Assembly (NCBI GenBank): GCA_016870425.1 | Contig: VGBQ01000036.1 | Coordinates: forward strand, 1 to 16,378 | Source of the DNA: Actinomycetota bacterium | GTDB lineage: Bacteria; Actinomycetota; Actinomycetes; S36-B12 | DNA: 16,378 nt | Reading direction: 5' to 3' | Part shown: piece by piece, positions 1 to 7,778 of the stretch | Position numbering within the stretch: the first letter of the stretch is position 1 | Layout of the letters: each line of letters starts with the position of its first letter | Translations under genes and position numbers: made by a program | The notes under the pieces: generated by a model | Seen by the model: the letters and a program-made list of their open reading frames with translations, nothing else | What the model was told of the DNA's origin: nothing | Databases searched by the model: none

Positions 1-727
1 TGTGCATGCCGGAGCCGGGAGCGTCGCGGAATGGCTTGGGCATGAAGGTGGCGTAGACACCCTGCTCGAGCGCGACCTCCTTGACCACTGTGCGGAAGGT
101 CATCAGGTTGTCGGCCGTGGTGAGCGCATCGGCGTACCTCAGGTCGATCTCCTGCTGGCCAGGTCCACCCTCGTGGTGGCTGAACTCGACCGAGATGCCC
201 ATGGCCTCGAGCATCGTGATGGCCTGGCGACGGAAGTCGTAGCCCACGGACTGGGGCGAGTTGTCGAAGTAGCCGTAGTTGTCGATGGGCTCGGGCGGAC
301 CATCACCGGGATGGTTCCTCAGCAGGTAGAACTCCACCTCGGGATGGGTGTAGAAGGTGAAGCCCATGTCAGCGGCGCGGGAGAGCGTGCGCTTGAGGAC
401 ATAGCGGGGGTCGGCGTAGGACGGCGAGCCGTCGGGCATGAGGATGTCGCAGAACATCCGCGCGACGCCCGGAGACTCCGCGCGCCACGGGAGGATCGCG
501 AAGGTCGACGGGTCGGGCTTGGCCAGCATGTCGGACTCGTATACGCGGGCGAAGCCCTCGATGGCTGATCCGTCGAAGCCGAGGCCCTCCGCGAAGGCAC
601 CCTCCAACTCGGCGGGCGCGACGGCCACGGACTTCAGCGTGCCGAGCACGTCGGTGAACCACAGGCGCACGAAGCGGATGTCCCGCTCCTCGATCGTCCG
701 GAGCACGAACTCCGTCTGCTTATCCAT
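1..727 (-). CDS. glnA2: Glutamine synthetase family protein GlnA2 (partial, N-terminal 242 residues)
   Basis: The gene runs off the left edge, so only the N-terminal half is present. Translation from the ATG at 727 begins MDKQTEFVLRTIEERDIRF and contains FVRLWFTDVLGTLKSVA, GFDGSAIEGFARVYESDM, MFCDILMPDGSPSYADPR, EFSHHEGGPGQQEIDLRYAD and KPFRDAPGSGMH. These are the beta-grasp domain and the start of the catalytic domain of type I glutamine synthetase. The wording is closest, from memory, to actinobacterial GlnA2 rather than the main GlnA1. The family makes glutamine from glutamate, ammonia and ATP; in Streptomyces coelicolor the GlnA2 paralogue has been described as a gamma-glutamylpolyamine synthetase, so the substrate here is open. 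The start matches the family N-terminus. There is no Shine-Dalgarno sequence; a CACACT box sits six bases upstream, which suggests a leaderless message. It is divergent from nadE with 58 bp between the starts. Confidence 0.95.
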   Translation of the reverse strand, partial: MDKQTEFVLRTIEERDIRFVRLWFTDVLGTLKSVAVAPAELEGAFAEGLGFDGSAIEGFARVYESDMLAKPDPSTFAILPWRAESPGVARMFCDILMPDGSPSYADPRYVLKRTLSRAADMGFTFYTHPEVEFYLLRNHPGDGPPEPIDNYGYFDNSPQSVGYDFRRQAITMLEAMGISVEFSHHEGGPGQQEIDLRYADALTTADNLMTFRTVVKEVALEQGVYATFMPKPFRDAPGSGMH

Positions 728-733
728 GGCCCC

Positions 734-739
734 AGTGTG
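734..739 (-). promoter_or_regulatory. Candidate -10 box of glnA2
   Basis: Read on the minus strand the hexamer is CACACT. It keeps the important A at the second position and T at the sixth but lacks the first T of TANNNT. Six bases (GGGGCC) separate it from the ATG at 727, which would place transcription start on the A of the start codon. No Shine-Dalgarno sequence is visible in the gap. This is weaker than the nadE box opposite because the first base departs from consensus. Confidence 0.4.
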
Positions 740-773
740 CCCGTGCCCGTGTTTCCGGCGCGTTACGCACCCC

Positions 774-779
774 TACGCT
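774..779 (+). promoter_or_regulatory. Candidate -10 box of nadE, leaderless spacing
   Basis: TACGCT matches TANNNT and is followed by exactly six bases (TCCCCT) and then the nadE ATG at 786. With the last T at -7 the start point falls on the A of ATG. No ribosome-binding sequence lies between box and start. No convincing -35 element was found; its expected position lies in the 58-bp gap shared with divergent glnA2. Confidence 0.55.
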
Positions 780-785
780 TCCCCT

Positions 786-2483
786 ATGCCCTCCGTGCGA
801 CTGGCCCTGATCCAGGCGAACCCGACGGTGGGCGACCTGGCCGGCAACGCTGAGCAGGCCCGCGCGGCCGTCGCCCGAGCGGCTGCGGCGGGCGCCCAGA
901 TCGTGGCGCTGCCCGAGATGTTCATCACCGGATATCCCGTGGAGGACCTAGCCCTGCGCCCTGCCTTCCAGGCCGCATCACGGGCCCAGGTCGAGGAGCT
1001 CGCCCGTGCGATAGCCGACGATGGTTATGCCGACGTCGTCGTCGTCATCGGCTACCTCGATCGCATCGACGACGCGGTCGACCGCCTGGGGCGTCCACGG
1101 GGAGCCCCGGTCAATTCCGCGGCCGTGCTCCACGGCGGCAGCATCGTCGCGCGATACGTCAAGCATCATCTGCCCAACTACGGCGTCTTCGACGAGTTCC
1201 GCTATTTCGTACCCGGTGACGCACCGTGCTTGCTGGACATCGGCGGGGCCGAGGTCGCCATCGCCATCTGCGAAGACCTCTGGCAGGACGGTGGACCCGT
1301 CACGCAGGCACGCGGATGTGGGTTGCTGCTGGTCCTCAATGGCTCGCCGTACGAACGCGACAAGGAGGACGCCCGCCTCGCGCTGTGCCAGCGGCGCGCA
1401 CGCGAGCTCGGCGCCACGCTTGCCTACGTCAACATGACGGGCGGGCAGGATGAGCTCGTCTTCGACGGCGACTCCCTCGTCGTAGCGCCCGACGGCCAGG
1501 TCCTCGCCCGAGCCGTGTCCTTCCGCGACGAGATCGTCGTCATCGACCTCGACCTGCCGGTCGGTGCCGGGCGTGGGACCCCACTGGCGACGCGAGCGCC
1601 AACCGGGTCAGCGGCGGTGGCGGCGATCGCAGCTCCGATGTCCGATCACGCCACGGTGTGGGCGGCGCTCATGACAGGCCTGCGCGACTACGTCGACAAG
1701 AACCGCTTCGCATCCGTGATCCTGGGGGTGTCCGGGGGAATCGACTCGGCGCTCGTCGCCGCACTCGCCTGCGATGCCCTGGGACCCGACCGTGTCTACG
1801 GCGTCGCCCTGCCCAGTGTCTATTCGTCCGAGCACTCGCTCTCCGACGCCGCCGACCTCGCGGCGCGCACCGGACTGCATATGCGCACCGTCCCCATCGC
1901 CCCCATGGTCGACGCCTTCGATGCCTCGCTGCACCTGAGCGGACTGGCCGAGGAGAACCTCCAGGCGCGCGTGCGTGGCACGACCCTCATGGCCCTGTCG
2001 AACGCCGAGGGCCATCTTGTGCTCGCGACGGGCAACAAGACAGAGATCTCGGTGGGCTACTCCACGATCTACGGCGATGCGGTGGGCGGCTTCGCGCCCA
2101 TCAAGGACGTGCCGAAGACCCTGGTGTGGGAGCTCGCGCGCTGGCGCAACGCCGAGGCCGAGGCTGCGGGCGCGGTGCCGCCCATCCCACCGAACTCCAT
2201 TGCCAAGCCGCCCAGCGCCGAGTTGCGTCCCGGGCAGCTCGACCAGGATTCCCTGCCCGACTATGCCCTCCTCGACGACATCCTCGACGACTACGTCGAG
2301 CACGACCGCGGCCTCGCGGATCTCGTCGCTCAGGGCTTCGACAGCGAGGTCGTGGCCCGGGTCATCCACCTCACGGATGCGGCGGAGTACAAGCGGCGGC
2401 AGTACCCGCCCGGCACGAAGATCTCACTGCGCGCCTTCGGCCGGGATCGCCGGCAGCCCATCACGAACCGCTGGCGGGCCTGA
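786..2483 (+). CDS. nadE: Glutamine-dependent NAD+ synthetase
   Basis: This 565-residue enzyme converts deamido-NAD+ to NAD+ using ATP and ammonia taken from glutamine, the last step of NAD synthesis in the cytoplasm. The N-terminal glutaminase (about 1-270) is a carbon-nitrogen hydrolase domain with the Glu-Lys-Cys triad visible as E44 (LPEMFITGYP), K126 (YVKHHLPNYGVFDE) and C162 (AICEDLW). The C-terminal synthetase (about 285-565) has the ATP-pyrophosphatase P-loop SGGIDS at 316-321, ENLQARVRG at 390-398 and LATGNKTEISVGYSTIYGD at 413-431. Length is normal for the shorter two-domain form. The reading frame stays open upstream to base 438, but that stretch is antisense to glnA2. MPSVRLALIQANP is the family N-terminus, and the -10 box at 774-779 supports a leaderless ATG at 786. 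The last 23 bp overlap the 3' end of the TetR gene on the other strand. Confidence 0.97.
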   Translation: MPSVRLALIQANPTVGDLAGNAEQARAAVARAAAAGAQIVALPEMFITGYPVEDLALRPAFQAASRAQVEELARAIADDGYADVVVVIGYLDRIDDAVDRLGRPRGAPVNSAAVLHGGSIVARYVKHHLPNYGVFDEFRYFVPGDAPCLLDIGGAEVAIAICEDLWQDGGPVTQARGCGLLLVLNGSPYERDKEDARLALCQRRARELGATLAYVNMTGGQDELVFDGDSLVVAPDGQVLARAVSFRDEIVVIDLDLPVGAGRGTPLATRAPTGSAAVAAIAAPMSDHATVWAALMTGLRDYVDKNRFASVILGVSGGIDSALVAALACDALGPDRVYGVALPSVYSSEHSLSDAADLAARTGLHMRTVPIAPMVDAFDASLHLSGLAEENLQARVRGTTLMALSNAEGHLVLATGNKTEISVGYSTIYGDAVGGFAPIKDVPKTLVWELARWRNAEAEAAGAVPPIPPNSIAKPPSAELRPGQLDQDSLPDYALLDDILDDYVEHDRGLADLVAQGFDSEVVARVIHLTDAAEYKRRQYPPGTKISLRAFGRDRRQPITNRWRA

Positions 2484-3075
2484 CGCCGATGCCACGCAGT
2501 GCCAGGTCGATGACCTGATCGGTGTCGATCTGCGCCACAGGCGTGCCGTGCCACACCTTGAGGAAGATCATCGGCCCGACCAGCACCGTCGCCGCAGCAT
2601 CGAGATCCGCAGCGGGATCGACCCACCCCTCCGCGACACCCTCGCGCAGGATGCTCACGAGCGCGCCGCGACGCGGGCGCAGGACACGCTCGTAGAAGAC
2701 GGCAAGGAAATCGGGGTGCTGGGCGCCGGCCGAGATGACGTGGGCCATCACACGACCCCCGCGTGTCTGGGTCATCGGGGTGCGGATGAAGTCGAGTGAG
2801 GCCTTGAGTCGATCGCGGGCGGTGCCTTCTGCGGCGACAGTGGGGAGGTCGTCGTGCATCTGGTCGAGCGCGGCCGCGACCACATCGTCACGGCCGGAGT
2901 ATCGGCGGTAGATCGCCGCCTTGCCGACTCCCGCCCGCTGCGCGACCGCCTCGATGGTGAAGCCGGCGATGCCGCTCCCTGCGAGCACGTCCAGCGCAGC
3001 CTCCGCGATCCTCCGGTCGAGGGCGGCATCGCGGGGGCGACCGCGGGCGGGAGATTCAGCCCGGGCGACCGTCAT
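2461..3075 (-). CDS. TetR-family transcriptional regulator
   Basis: The protein has 204 residues from the ATG at 3075. An N-terminal helix-turn-helix lies at about residues 20-65 (FTIEAVAQRAGVGKAAIYRR, followed by YSGRDD), the classic TetR DNA-binding signature. A helical ligand-binding domain follows and shows no motif that names the ligand. AGGAG at 3083-3087, seven bases before the ATG, decides the start; the frame is open 20 codons further upstream, inside the exporter gene. The ATG lies 20 bases inside the 3' end of the upstream DHA2 exporter gene, so the two are probably co-transcribed and translationally coupled. The natural inference is a repressor of its own exporter operon that responds to an exported compound, acting at the palindromic sequences upstream of the exporter gene. 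The tail overlaps the tail of nadE by 23 bp. Confidence 0.93.
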   Translation of the reverse strand: MTVARAESPARGRPRDAALDRRIAEAALDVLAGSGIAGFTIEAVAQRAGVGKAAIYRRYSGRDDVVAAALDQMHDDLPTVAAEGTARDRLKASLDFIRTPMTQTRGGRVMAHVISAGAQHPDFLAVFYERVLRPRRGALVSILREGVAEGWVDPAADLDAAATVLVGPMIFLKVWHGTPVAQIDTDQVIDLALRGIGVRPASGS

Positions 3076-4750
3076 CGGCGATCTCCTCAGAGAGTTGCTC
3101 CGGGTAGGCGATTTCCTCCTCGCGCACGAGCTCATCCGTCGTCGAGTCGTCGGGCACCACGGCGTCCTTGCGCGGCGGAGTGATGACGGGCAGCACGAAG
3201 GCGACGAGCAGCGCGGCGATGACGACGACCGTCACGGAGATGATGTAGGTCACGTGGGCCGAGTTCAAGAAGGCGTCGTACGCCGAGGCACGCAGCGCAT
3301 CGAGCACCGTCGCGGGCGCTCCGGCCTGCTCCAGGCCAGACAGGAGTCCGTCCGTGGCGACGATGGAGTTCTCGGCCGCCTGGCGAGCCTCCTCGGGCAC
3401 CTGCTCGGGGAGTTGCCCGAGGGCAGGGGTGATGCGCGTGGCGTACTGCGTGGCCAGCACCGTGCCGATGATGGCGACACCCAGCGCACCGCCCACCTGG
3501 CGCACGGTGTTCTGCACGGCCGATCCTGCTCCGGCGCGAGCGAGCGGCAGGACGTTCTGCATGACGGTCGACGCCGGGGCGATCACATTGCCCATGCCGA
3601 AGCCGAAGATGAAGAAGACCACGAGGACGATCCAGAGCGGGGTGTCGAGCTGCACGAAGAGCAGGCCGATGAGCGACAGCGCCACGAGCAGCAGGCCGGT
3701 CGTCATGACAGCGCGGTATCCGAACTTCAGCACCATGGCGGCACTCCGTGGCGCGGCGATGATCTGTCCGACAGCGAAGGGCACGAAGCACAGGCCCGCG
3801 ATGAGAGTGTCGTAGCCGCGGAGGATCTGCAGGTAGAAGGGCAGGGTGAAGGTGATGCCCGAAAGCGCGAAGAACGCGAGCGTCACTGCCGCGAGGCTGA
3901 CGGCGTACCCGCGATTGGCGAAGAGCGAGACGTCAAAGCTCTTGTGGTCGCTGCGACCTTCGTACCAGAGGAAGACGACGAGTACGGCGAGCCCGCCGAG
4001 CATCGGCAGGATCACGCCCGGGTCGACCCAGCTCAGCGTTGAGGACGCGTGGATGATCCCGTAGACGACCAGCGTGAGACCGACCACCGAGAGCACGAGC
4101 CCGATCAGGTCGAGCTTGCGGGGGTGCGGATCACGCGTCTCGGGCACGATGCGCCACACGCCGATGAGCCCGATGATCACGATCGGCACATTGATGAGGA
4201 AGACCGCACCCCAGTCGTTGCCCGTGATCCAGCTGGACCACTCGGGATGCTGCAGCAGCAGGCCGCCGAGGACCGGGCCCAGGGCGACCGCAGCTCCCAC
4301 CGCCCCGGCCCAGGCCCCGATCGCCTTGCCGCGCTCATGGGGTGGAAACACCACCGTGATGATGGCGAGGGTTGTCGGCATGACGGCGGCTCCGCCGATG
4401 CCCATCACGGCCCGGAAGCCGATCAGCATGCCGGGTGAGGTGGCAAAGGCGCTCGCTGCGGATGCCAGCCCGAAGATGATGAGGCCGATGACGAGGATGC
4501 GCTTGCGGCCATAGCGGTCTCCGAGCGCTCCCCAGGTGAAGAGGAGTGCGGCAAAGGCGAGGATGTAGCTGTCGATCGCCCACACGAGCTCACCGGCCGT
4601 CGCCCCGAGATCCTTCTGGATCGTCGGCAGCGCGATGTTCAGGACAGTGTTGTCGAGCACCACGATCAGCAGGCTCACCACGAGCACGCCGAGGATCGCC
4701 CATCGGCGAGGGTGGCCCTCGCCGCTTGTCATCCAGCCATCCGGGGACAT
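3056..4750 (-). CDS. MFS drug-resistance transporter, DHA2 (14-helix, EmrB/QacA-like) family
   Basis: This 564-residue inner-membrane protein is a proton-coupled exporter of the EmrB/QacA type. Visible family motifs are LDNTVLNIALP at 32-42 in helix 1 (motif D1 with its membrane Asp), GALGDRYGRKR at 74-84 (motif A) and GAVGAAVALGPVLGG at about 149-163 (antiporter motif C). About fourteen hydrophobic segments follow, then a charged C-terminal tail of about 40 residues ending ADDGRPG. The start at 4750 was chosen because AGGAGG lies three bases upstream (4754-4759 region); ATGs at 4771 and 4732 lack such a site. The frame is open upstream to 4984, but that part is antisense to panB. It is first in a two-gene unit with the overlapping TetR gene. 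The substrate cannot be told from sequence; drugs or small toxic metabolites are typical. Confidence 0.94.
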   Translation of the reverse strand: MSPDGWMTSGEGHPRRWAILGVLVVSLLIVVLDNTVLNIALPTIQKDLGATAGELVWAIDSYILAFAALLFTWGALGDRYGRKRILVIGLIIFGLASAASAFATSPGMLIGFRAVMGIGGAAVMPTTLAIITVVFPPHERGKAIGAWAGAVGAAVALGPVLGGLLLQHPEWSSWITGNDWGAVFLINVPIVIIGLIGVWRIVPETRDPHPRKLDLIGLVLSVVGLTLVVYGIIHASSTLSWVDPGVILPMLGGLAVLVVFLWYEGRSDHKSFDVSLFANRGYAVSLAAVTLAFFALSGITFTLPFYLQILRGYDTLIAGLCFVPFAVGQIIAAPRSAAMVLKFGYRAVMTTGLLLVALSLIGLLFVQLDTPLWIVLVVFFIFGFGMGNVIAPASTVMQNVLPLARAGAGSAVQNTVRQVGGALGVAIIGTVLATQYATRITPALGQLPEQVPEEARQAAENSIVATDGLLSGLEQAGAPATVLDALRASAYDAFLNSAHVTYIISVTVVVIAALLVAFVLPVITPPRKDAVVPDDSTTDELVREEEIAYPEQLSEEIADDGRPG

Positions 4751-4770
4751 GGCCCTCCTCGCTTCGCGCA

Positions 4771-4805
4771 TCCGGGAATTCCGGAACGATTGCGTATCGT
4801 AACGC
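4771..4805. promoter_or_regulatory. Candidate TetR operator and -10 region of the exporter-regulator unit
   Basis: The stretch holds overlapping dyads: TCCGGGAATTCCGGA (4771-4785, arms TCCGG/CCGGA), the 8-bp palindrome TTCCGGAA (4779-4786), and the imperfect inverted repeat GCGTATCGTAACGC (4792-4805). On the minus strand the last contains TACGAT (4801 to 4796), a good TANNNT box, predicting a start near 4789 and a leader of about 40 bases before the DHA2 ATG at 4750. Repressor binding over the -10 box would block the exporter-TetR unit. The assignment to this TetR is inference from position. Confidence 0.4.
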
Positions 4806-4898
4806 TCCGGCGGGTGGACCACGCGGAGGCGGCCCGGCTGTGTCACCATGGGGGCGTCCGGGGACTCCGCACGGGAGCCTCGAGATGGGAGCACGATC

Positions 4899-5714
4899 AT
4901 GTCCGTGGCGACGCCTATCCGCCGCACCACCATCCGCGACCTCCACGAGGCCACCGCACGCGGCGAGAAGTGGGCGATGATCACCGCCTACGACGCCCTC
5001 ACCGCGCGCATCTTCGACGATGCGGGCATCCCCTGCCTGCTCGTCGGCGACTCTGCCGCGCAGGTGGTCTACGGCTTCGACTCCACCCTCCCGGTCGGCG
5101 TCGACGACCTCGTGCCTCTCGTGGCGGCGGTTGTCCGCGGCTCCTCGCGCGCCCTCGTGGTCGCCGACATGCCCTTCGGCTCCTACCAATCCTCGGTGAC
5201 GCAGGCCATGGAGTCGGCGATGCGCTTCATGAAGGACGGCGGCGCGCACGCGGTCAAGATCGAGGGCGGCCAGCGTGTGCTCGCCCAGGTCGAGGCACTC
5301 GTCGGCGCGGGCATCCCCGTCGTGGGGCACCTCGGCCTCACCCCGCAATCGGTCAATGTCTTCGGCGGCTACCGCGTGCAGGGCCGGGGTGAGGACGGCG
5401 AGGCCCTCCTGCGCGACGCCAAGGCCCTCGAGGCCGCCGGCGCCTGCGCCGTCGTGCTCGAAGTCGTGCCCGCCGAGCTCGCCGCTCGCGTGTCGGAGGT
5501 CCTCTCCATCCCGACCGTCGGGATCGGAGCGGGCGGTGCGACCGACGCCCAGGTGATCGTGTGGCAGGACATGGCCGGATTGACCGAGGGCCCGCGGCCG
5601 AAGTTCGTCAAGGCGTACGCCGACCTGCGTGGCATTCTCAGCGACGCGGCGACGCAGTGGGCCGACGAGGTGCGCACGGGTGCCTACCCCGCGCCGGAGC
5701 ACTCCTACCGCTGA
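4899..5714 (+). CDS. panB: 3-methyl-2-oxobutanoate hydroxymethyltransferase (ketopantoate synthesis)
   Basis: This 271-residue cytoplasmic enzyme transfers a hydroxymethyl group from 5,10-methylene-tetrahydrofolate to 2-oxoisovalerate, giving ketopantoate, the first committed step toward pantothenate and coenzyme A. The (beta/alpha)8 barrel carries the expected residues: D51 in LLVGDSAAQVVYGFDSTLP and D90 in VVADMPFGSY (magnesium ligands), E122 in VKIEGG (metal site), and E188 in VVLEVVPAEL (catalytic). HLGLTPQSVNVFGGYRVQGR and PTVGIGAG are family signatures. The wording is close to the mycobacterial enzyme. ATG 4899 was chosen over the in-frame ATG at 4848 because GGGAG at 4887-4891 is seven bases upstream and the protein then begins just before the conserved domain. 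The gene stands alone; panC is not in the window. It converges on npdG with 3 bp between the stop codons. Confidence 0.97.
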   Translation: MSVATPIRRTTIRDLHEATARGEKWAMITAYDALTARIFDDAGIPCLLVGDSAAQVVYGFDSTLPVGVDDLVPLVAAVVRGSSRALVVADMPFGSYQSSVTQAMESAMRFMKDGGAHAVKIEGGQRVLAQVEALVGAGIPVVGHLGLTPQSVNVFGGYRVQGRGEDGEALLRDAKALEAAGACAVVLEVVPAELAARVSEVLSIPTVGIGAGGATDAQVIVWQDMAGLTEGPRPKFVKAYADLRGILSDAATQWADEVRTGAYPAPEHSYR

Positions 5715-5717
5715 CGC

Positions 5718-6410
5718 CTAGACATCGGTGATGCGCACGCCCGCGTGCGCCTTGTAGCGACGGTTCATCGAGATGAGATTGGCCGTGAAGGCCTCCACCT
5801 GACCGGCGTTGCGCAAGCGCCCGCCGTATATCCCCCGCATGCCCGGCACCAGCCCGGCGATGGCCTGGACGACGTCGGTGGCCTCGCGATCGTCCCCGAG
5901 CACCAGGACGTCGGTGTCGATGCGGTCGACGGACTCATCGAGCAGCAGCACGGCGGAGATGTGATGGAAGGCGGCGACGACCCGTGAGTCGGGAAGCACC
6001 ATCGCTGCCTGCTGCGCGGCCGACCCCTCGGCCACCGGCAGCGAGAACGCCCCCTGCTTGTCAAAACCGAGCGGGTTGACGCAGTCGACGACGATCTTGC
6101 CCGCGAGCGCACCGCGCAAGGACTCCAGCAGCGCGGCATGACCGTCCCAGGGGACCGCGACGATGGCGACGTCGCTGGCTGCAGCGCAGTCCTCGTTGGA
6201 CATGCCCCGGACTGAGCCGGGGAGGGCAGCGGCAGCCTCGGCGGCGCGTCCGGCGTCACGCGAACCCAGGACGACAGCGCAGCCGGCCATGGCCAGTCGA
6301 CGGGCGAGTCCGCGACCCTGCTCGCCCGTGCCGCCCAGCACCCCGATCGTGAGACCGGAGACATCGGGCAGGGCGTGCGGATCCGGTGCTGGTGCAGGCG
6401 TCGTTGTCAT
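5718..6410 (-). CDS. npdG: NADPH-dependent F420 reductase (F420H2:NADP+ oxidoreductase)
   Basis: This 230-residue enzyme moves hydride between NADP(H) and the deazaflavin coenzyme F420. Residues about 20-50 form a Rossmann start with the family motif GVLGGTGEQGRGLARRLA (23-40), and VVLGSRDAGRAAEAA (47-61) provides the Ser-Arg contact that favours the NADP phosphate. Further family blocks are VAIVAVPWDGH, VVDCVNPLGFD, VVAAFHHISA (144-153), DVLVLGDDREA (167-177) and the C-terminal NLISMNRRYKAHAGVRIT (211-228), which fits the F420-facing end. ATG 6410 gives the expected length; the frame continues open upstream to 7493, but only antisense to the next gene. A GAGG lies eight bases before the ATG. 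It diverges from an MFS gene across a 48-bp gap that contains a perfect 16-bp palindrome. No F420 biosynthesis gene is present here. Confidence 0.93.
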   Translation of the reverse strand: MTTTPAPAPDPHALPDVSGLTIGVLGGTGEQGRGLARRLAMAGCAVVLGSRDAGRAAEAAAALPGSVRGMSNEDCAAASDVAIVAVPWDGHAALLESLRGALAGKIVVDCVNPLGFDKQGAFSLPVAEGSAAQQAAMVLPDSRVVAAFHHISAVLLLDESVDRIDTDVLVLGDDREATDVVQAIAGLVPGMRGIYGGRLRNAGQVEAFTANLISMNRRYKAHAGVRITDV

Positions 6411-6427
6411 CACGCCATCCTCGCAGT

Positions 6428-6443
6428 GCGGGGGCACCCCCGC
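6428..6443. promoter_or_regulatory. 16-bp palindrome in the npdG/MFS divergent gap
   Basis: GCGGGGGCACCCCCGC has seven-base arms that pair perfectly around a central CA. It lies in the 48-bp space between the npdG start (6410, minus) and the MFS start proposed at 6459 (plus). It could be an operator shared by both genes or an RNA hairpin near either 5' end. G- and C-runs make such palindromes less surprising in this genome, so this is only a candidate. Confidence 0.3.
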
Positions 6444-6458
6444 GAACCCAGGAGGCGC

Positions 6459-7778
6459 GTGGCAGCATCGCCGCCCGTGAGCGGCGAGATGAGGCGGGTG
6501 CGCATCGATCTCACGCCCCTGCGCACCCAGCCGGCCTTCCGGCGCCTCTTCATCGGAGGCCTGGTGACCTCGCTGGGCTCGATGGTGACGTATGTCGCGA
6601 TCCCCTTCCAGGTCGCCGAACTCACCGACTCCTTCATCGCCGTAGGCCTCATCGGGCTCGTCGAGCTGGTGCCCCTGGTCGTCTTCGGGCTGTACGGCGG
6701 ATCGTTGGCGGATCGGGTGGATCGCCGACTGCTCATCGTGGGCGGAGAGATTGCGGCCGGCGTACTCGTCCTGGCCCTGACCGTCAACGCCATGCTGCCC
6801 TCGCCGCAACTGTGGGTGATCTACGTCGTGGCCATGGTGTTCGCCTCCGTCGATGGGCTGCAGCGACCGTCGCTGGACGCCATGCTCCCCCGCCTCGTGC
6901 CCCACGAGCAGCTCTCGGCCGCCAGTGCCCTGAACTCCCTGCGCATGAACTCCGCGGCCCTCGCCGGTCCGGCGATCGGTGGAGTAGTCATCAGCGTGTG
7001 GGGAGTGTCCGCCGCGTACGCCTTCGACGCTCTGTCCTTCGTCGTTGCCATCTTCATCTTCCTGCGCTTGCCGTCCGTGCGCGCAACCACCGCCCCCGTC
7101 GAATCCGGTGTGCGACACGTGTGGTCCGGAGTGCGCTATGCCTGGAGTCGCAAGGACATCCTCGGCAGCTACACGATCGACTTCGCGGCGATGACCTTCG
7201 CCTTTCCCTTCGCCCTGTTTCCCTTCATCGCCCAGGACTACGAAGCGCCCTGGGCGCTCGGCCTGCTCTACTCCGCGGGCTTCGCCGGAGGCCTGGTATT
7301 CGGGCTCACCAGCGGCTGGGCGGTGCGCATCCACCACTACGGCCGAGCCATCGCGTTCGCGGCGGCAGCCTGGGGAGCTGCCATCGGACTGATCGGGATC
7401 GCCCCGGGCATCTGGTGGGCCCTCGCACTCCTGGCCATCGCCGGCTACTTCGACATGCTGAGCGGACATTTCCGCGGTCTGCTGTGGAATCAATCGATTC
7501 CTGACGCGGTGCGCGGGCGCATGGCCGGCATCGAGATGCTCAGCTACTCCATCGGCCCCATGCTCGGCCAGGTGCGCAGCACCACCGCGGCACAGGCGTT
7601 CGGACTGCGCAATTCACTCGCTTCAGGAGGAATTCTGTGCATTGCTGCGGTAGGTGTGACGTGTGTGACACTTCCGGCCCTGTGGATATTCGATGCGCGC
7701 ACCGATCCGCACGTCGCTGCGCGTCGACGCGACAGTGATGGGCCAGACGCCCGTGCGGTAGATCCGGGCGTTGATTAG
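6459..7778 (+). CDS. MFS transporter, EntS/MFS_3-like exporter
   Basis: This 439-residue membrane protein has about twelve hydrophobic segments. The N-terminus LRTQPAFRRLFIGGLVTSLG, the loop LYGGSLADRVDRRLLIVGG (motif A variant) and PRLVPHEQLSAASALNSL are typical of the MFS_3 (enterobactin exporter EntS-like) group, whose members export siderophores, macrolides or other small molecules. The substrate here is unknown. The start is uncertain. The GTG at 6459 has AGGAGG at 6450-6455 only three bases upstream; GTG 6477 and ATG 6489 are in frame and lack a good site, though ATG 6489 gives a compact N-terminus (429 residues) that also suits the family. The C-terminus is a charged tail of about 25 residues. 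It diverges from npdG and is followed by 138 bp without a gene. Confidence 0.88.
   Translation: MAASPPVSGEMRRVRIDLTPLRTQPAFRRLFIGGLVTSLGSMVTYVAIPFQVAELTDSFIAVGLIGLVELVPLVVFGLYGGSLADRVDRRLLIVGGEIAAGVLVLALTVNAMLPSPQLWVIYVVAMVFASVDGLQRPSLDAMLPRLVPHEQLSAASALNSLRMNSAALAGPAIGGVVISVWGVSAAYAFDALSFVVAIFIFLRLPSVRATTAPVESGVRHVWSGVRYAWSRKDILGSYTIDFAAMTFAFPFALFPFIAQDYEAPWALGLLYSAGFAGGLVFGLTSGWAVRIHHYGRAIAFAAAAWGAAIGLIGIAPGIWWALALLAIAGYFDMLSGHFRGLLWNQSIPDAVRGRMAGIEMLSYSIGPMLGQVRSTTAAQAFGLRNSLASGGILCIAAVGVTCVTLPALWIFDARTDPHVAARRRDSDGPDARAVDPGVD

Noticed and set aside
438..785. Upstream in-frame extension of nadE by 116 codons.
   Set aside because: The extension is antisense to glnA2, and the NadE family N-terminus begins at the ATG at 786.
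6411..7493. Upstream in-frame extension of npdG by about 360 residues.
   Set aside because: It is antisense to the MFS gene, with a glycine/aspartate/histidine-rich composition typical of a shadow frame, and npdG has its normal length from 6410.
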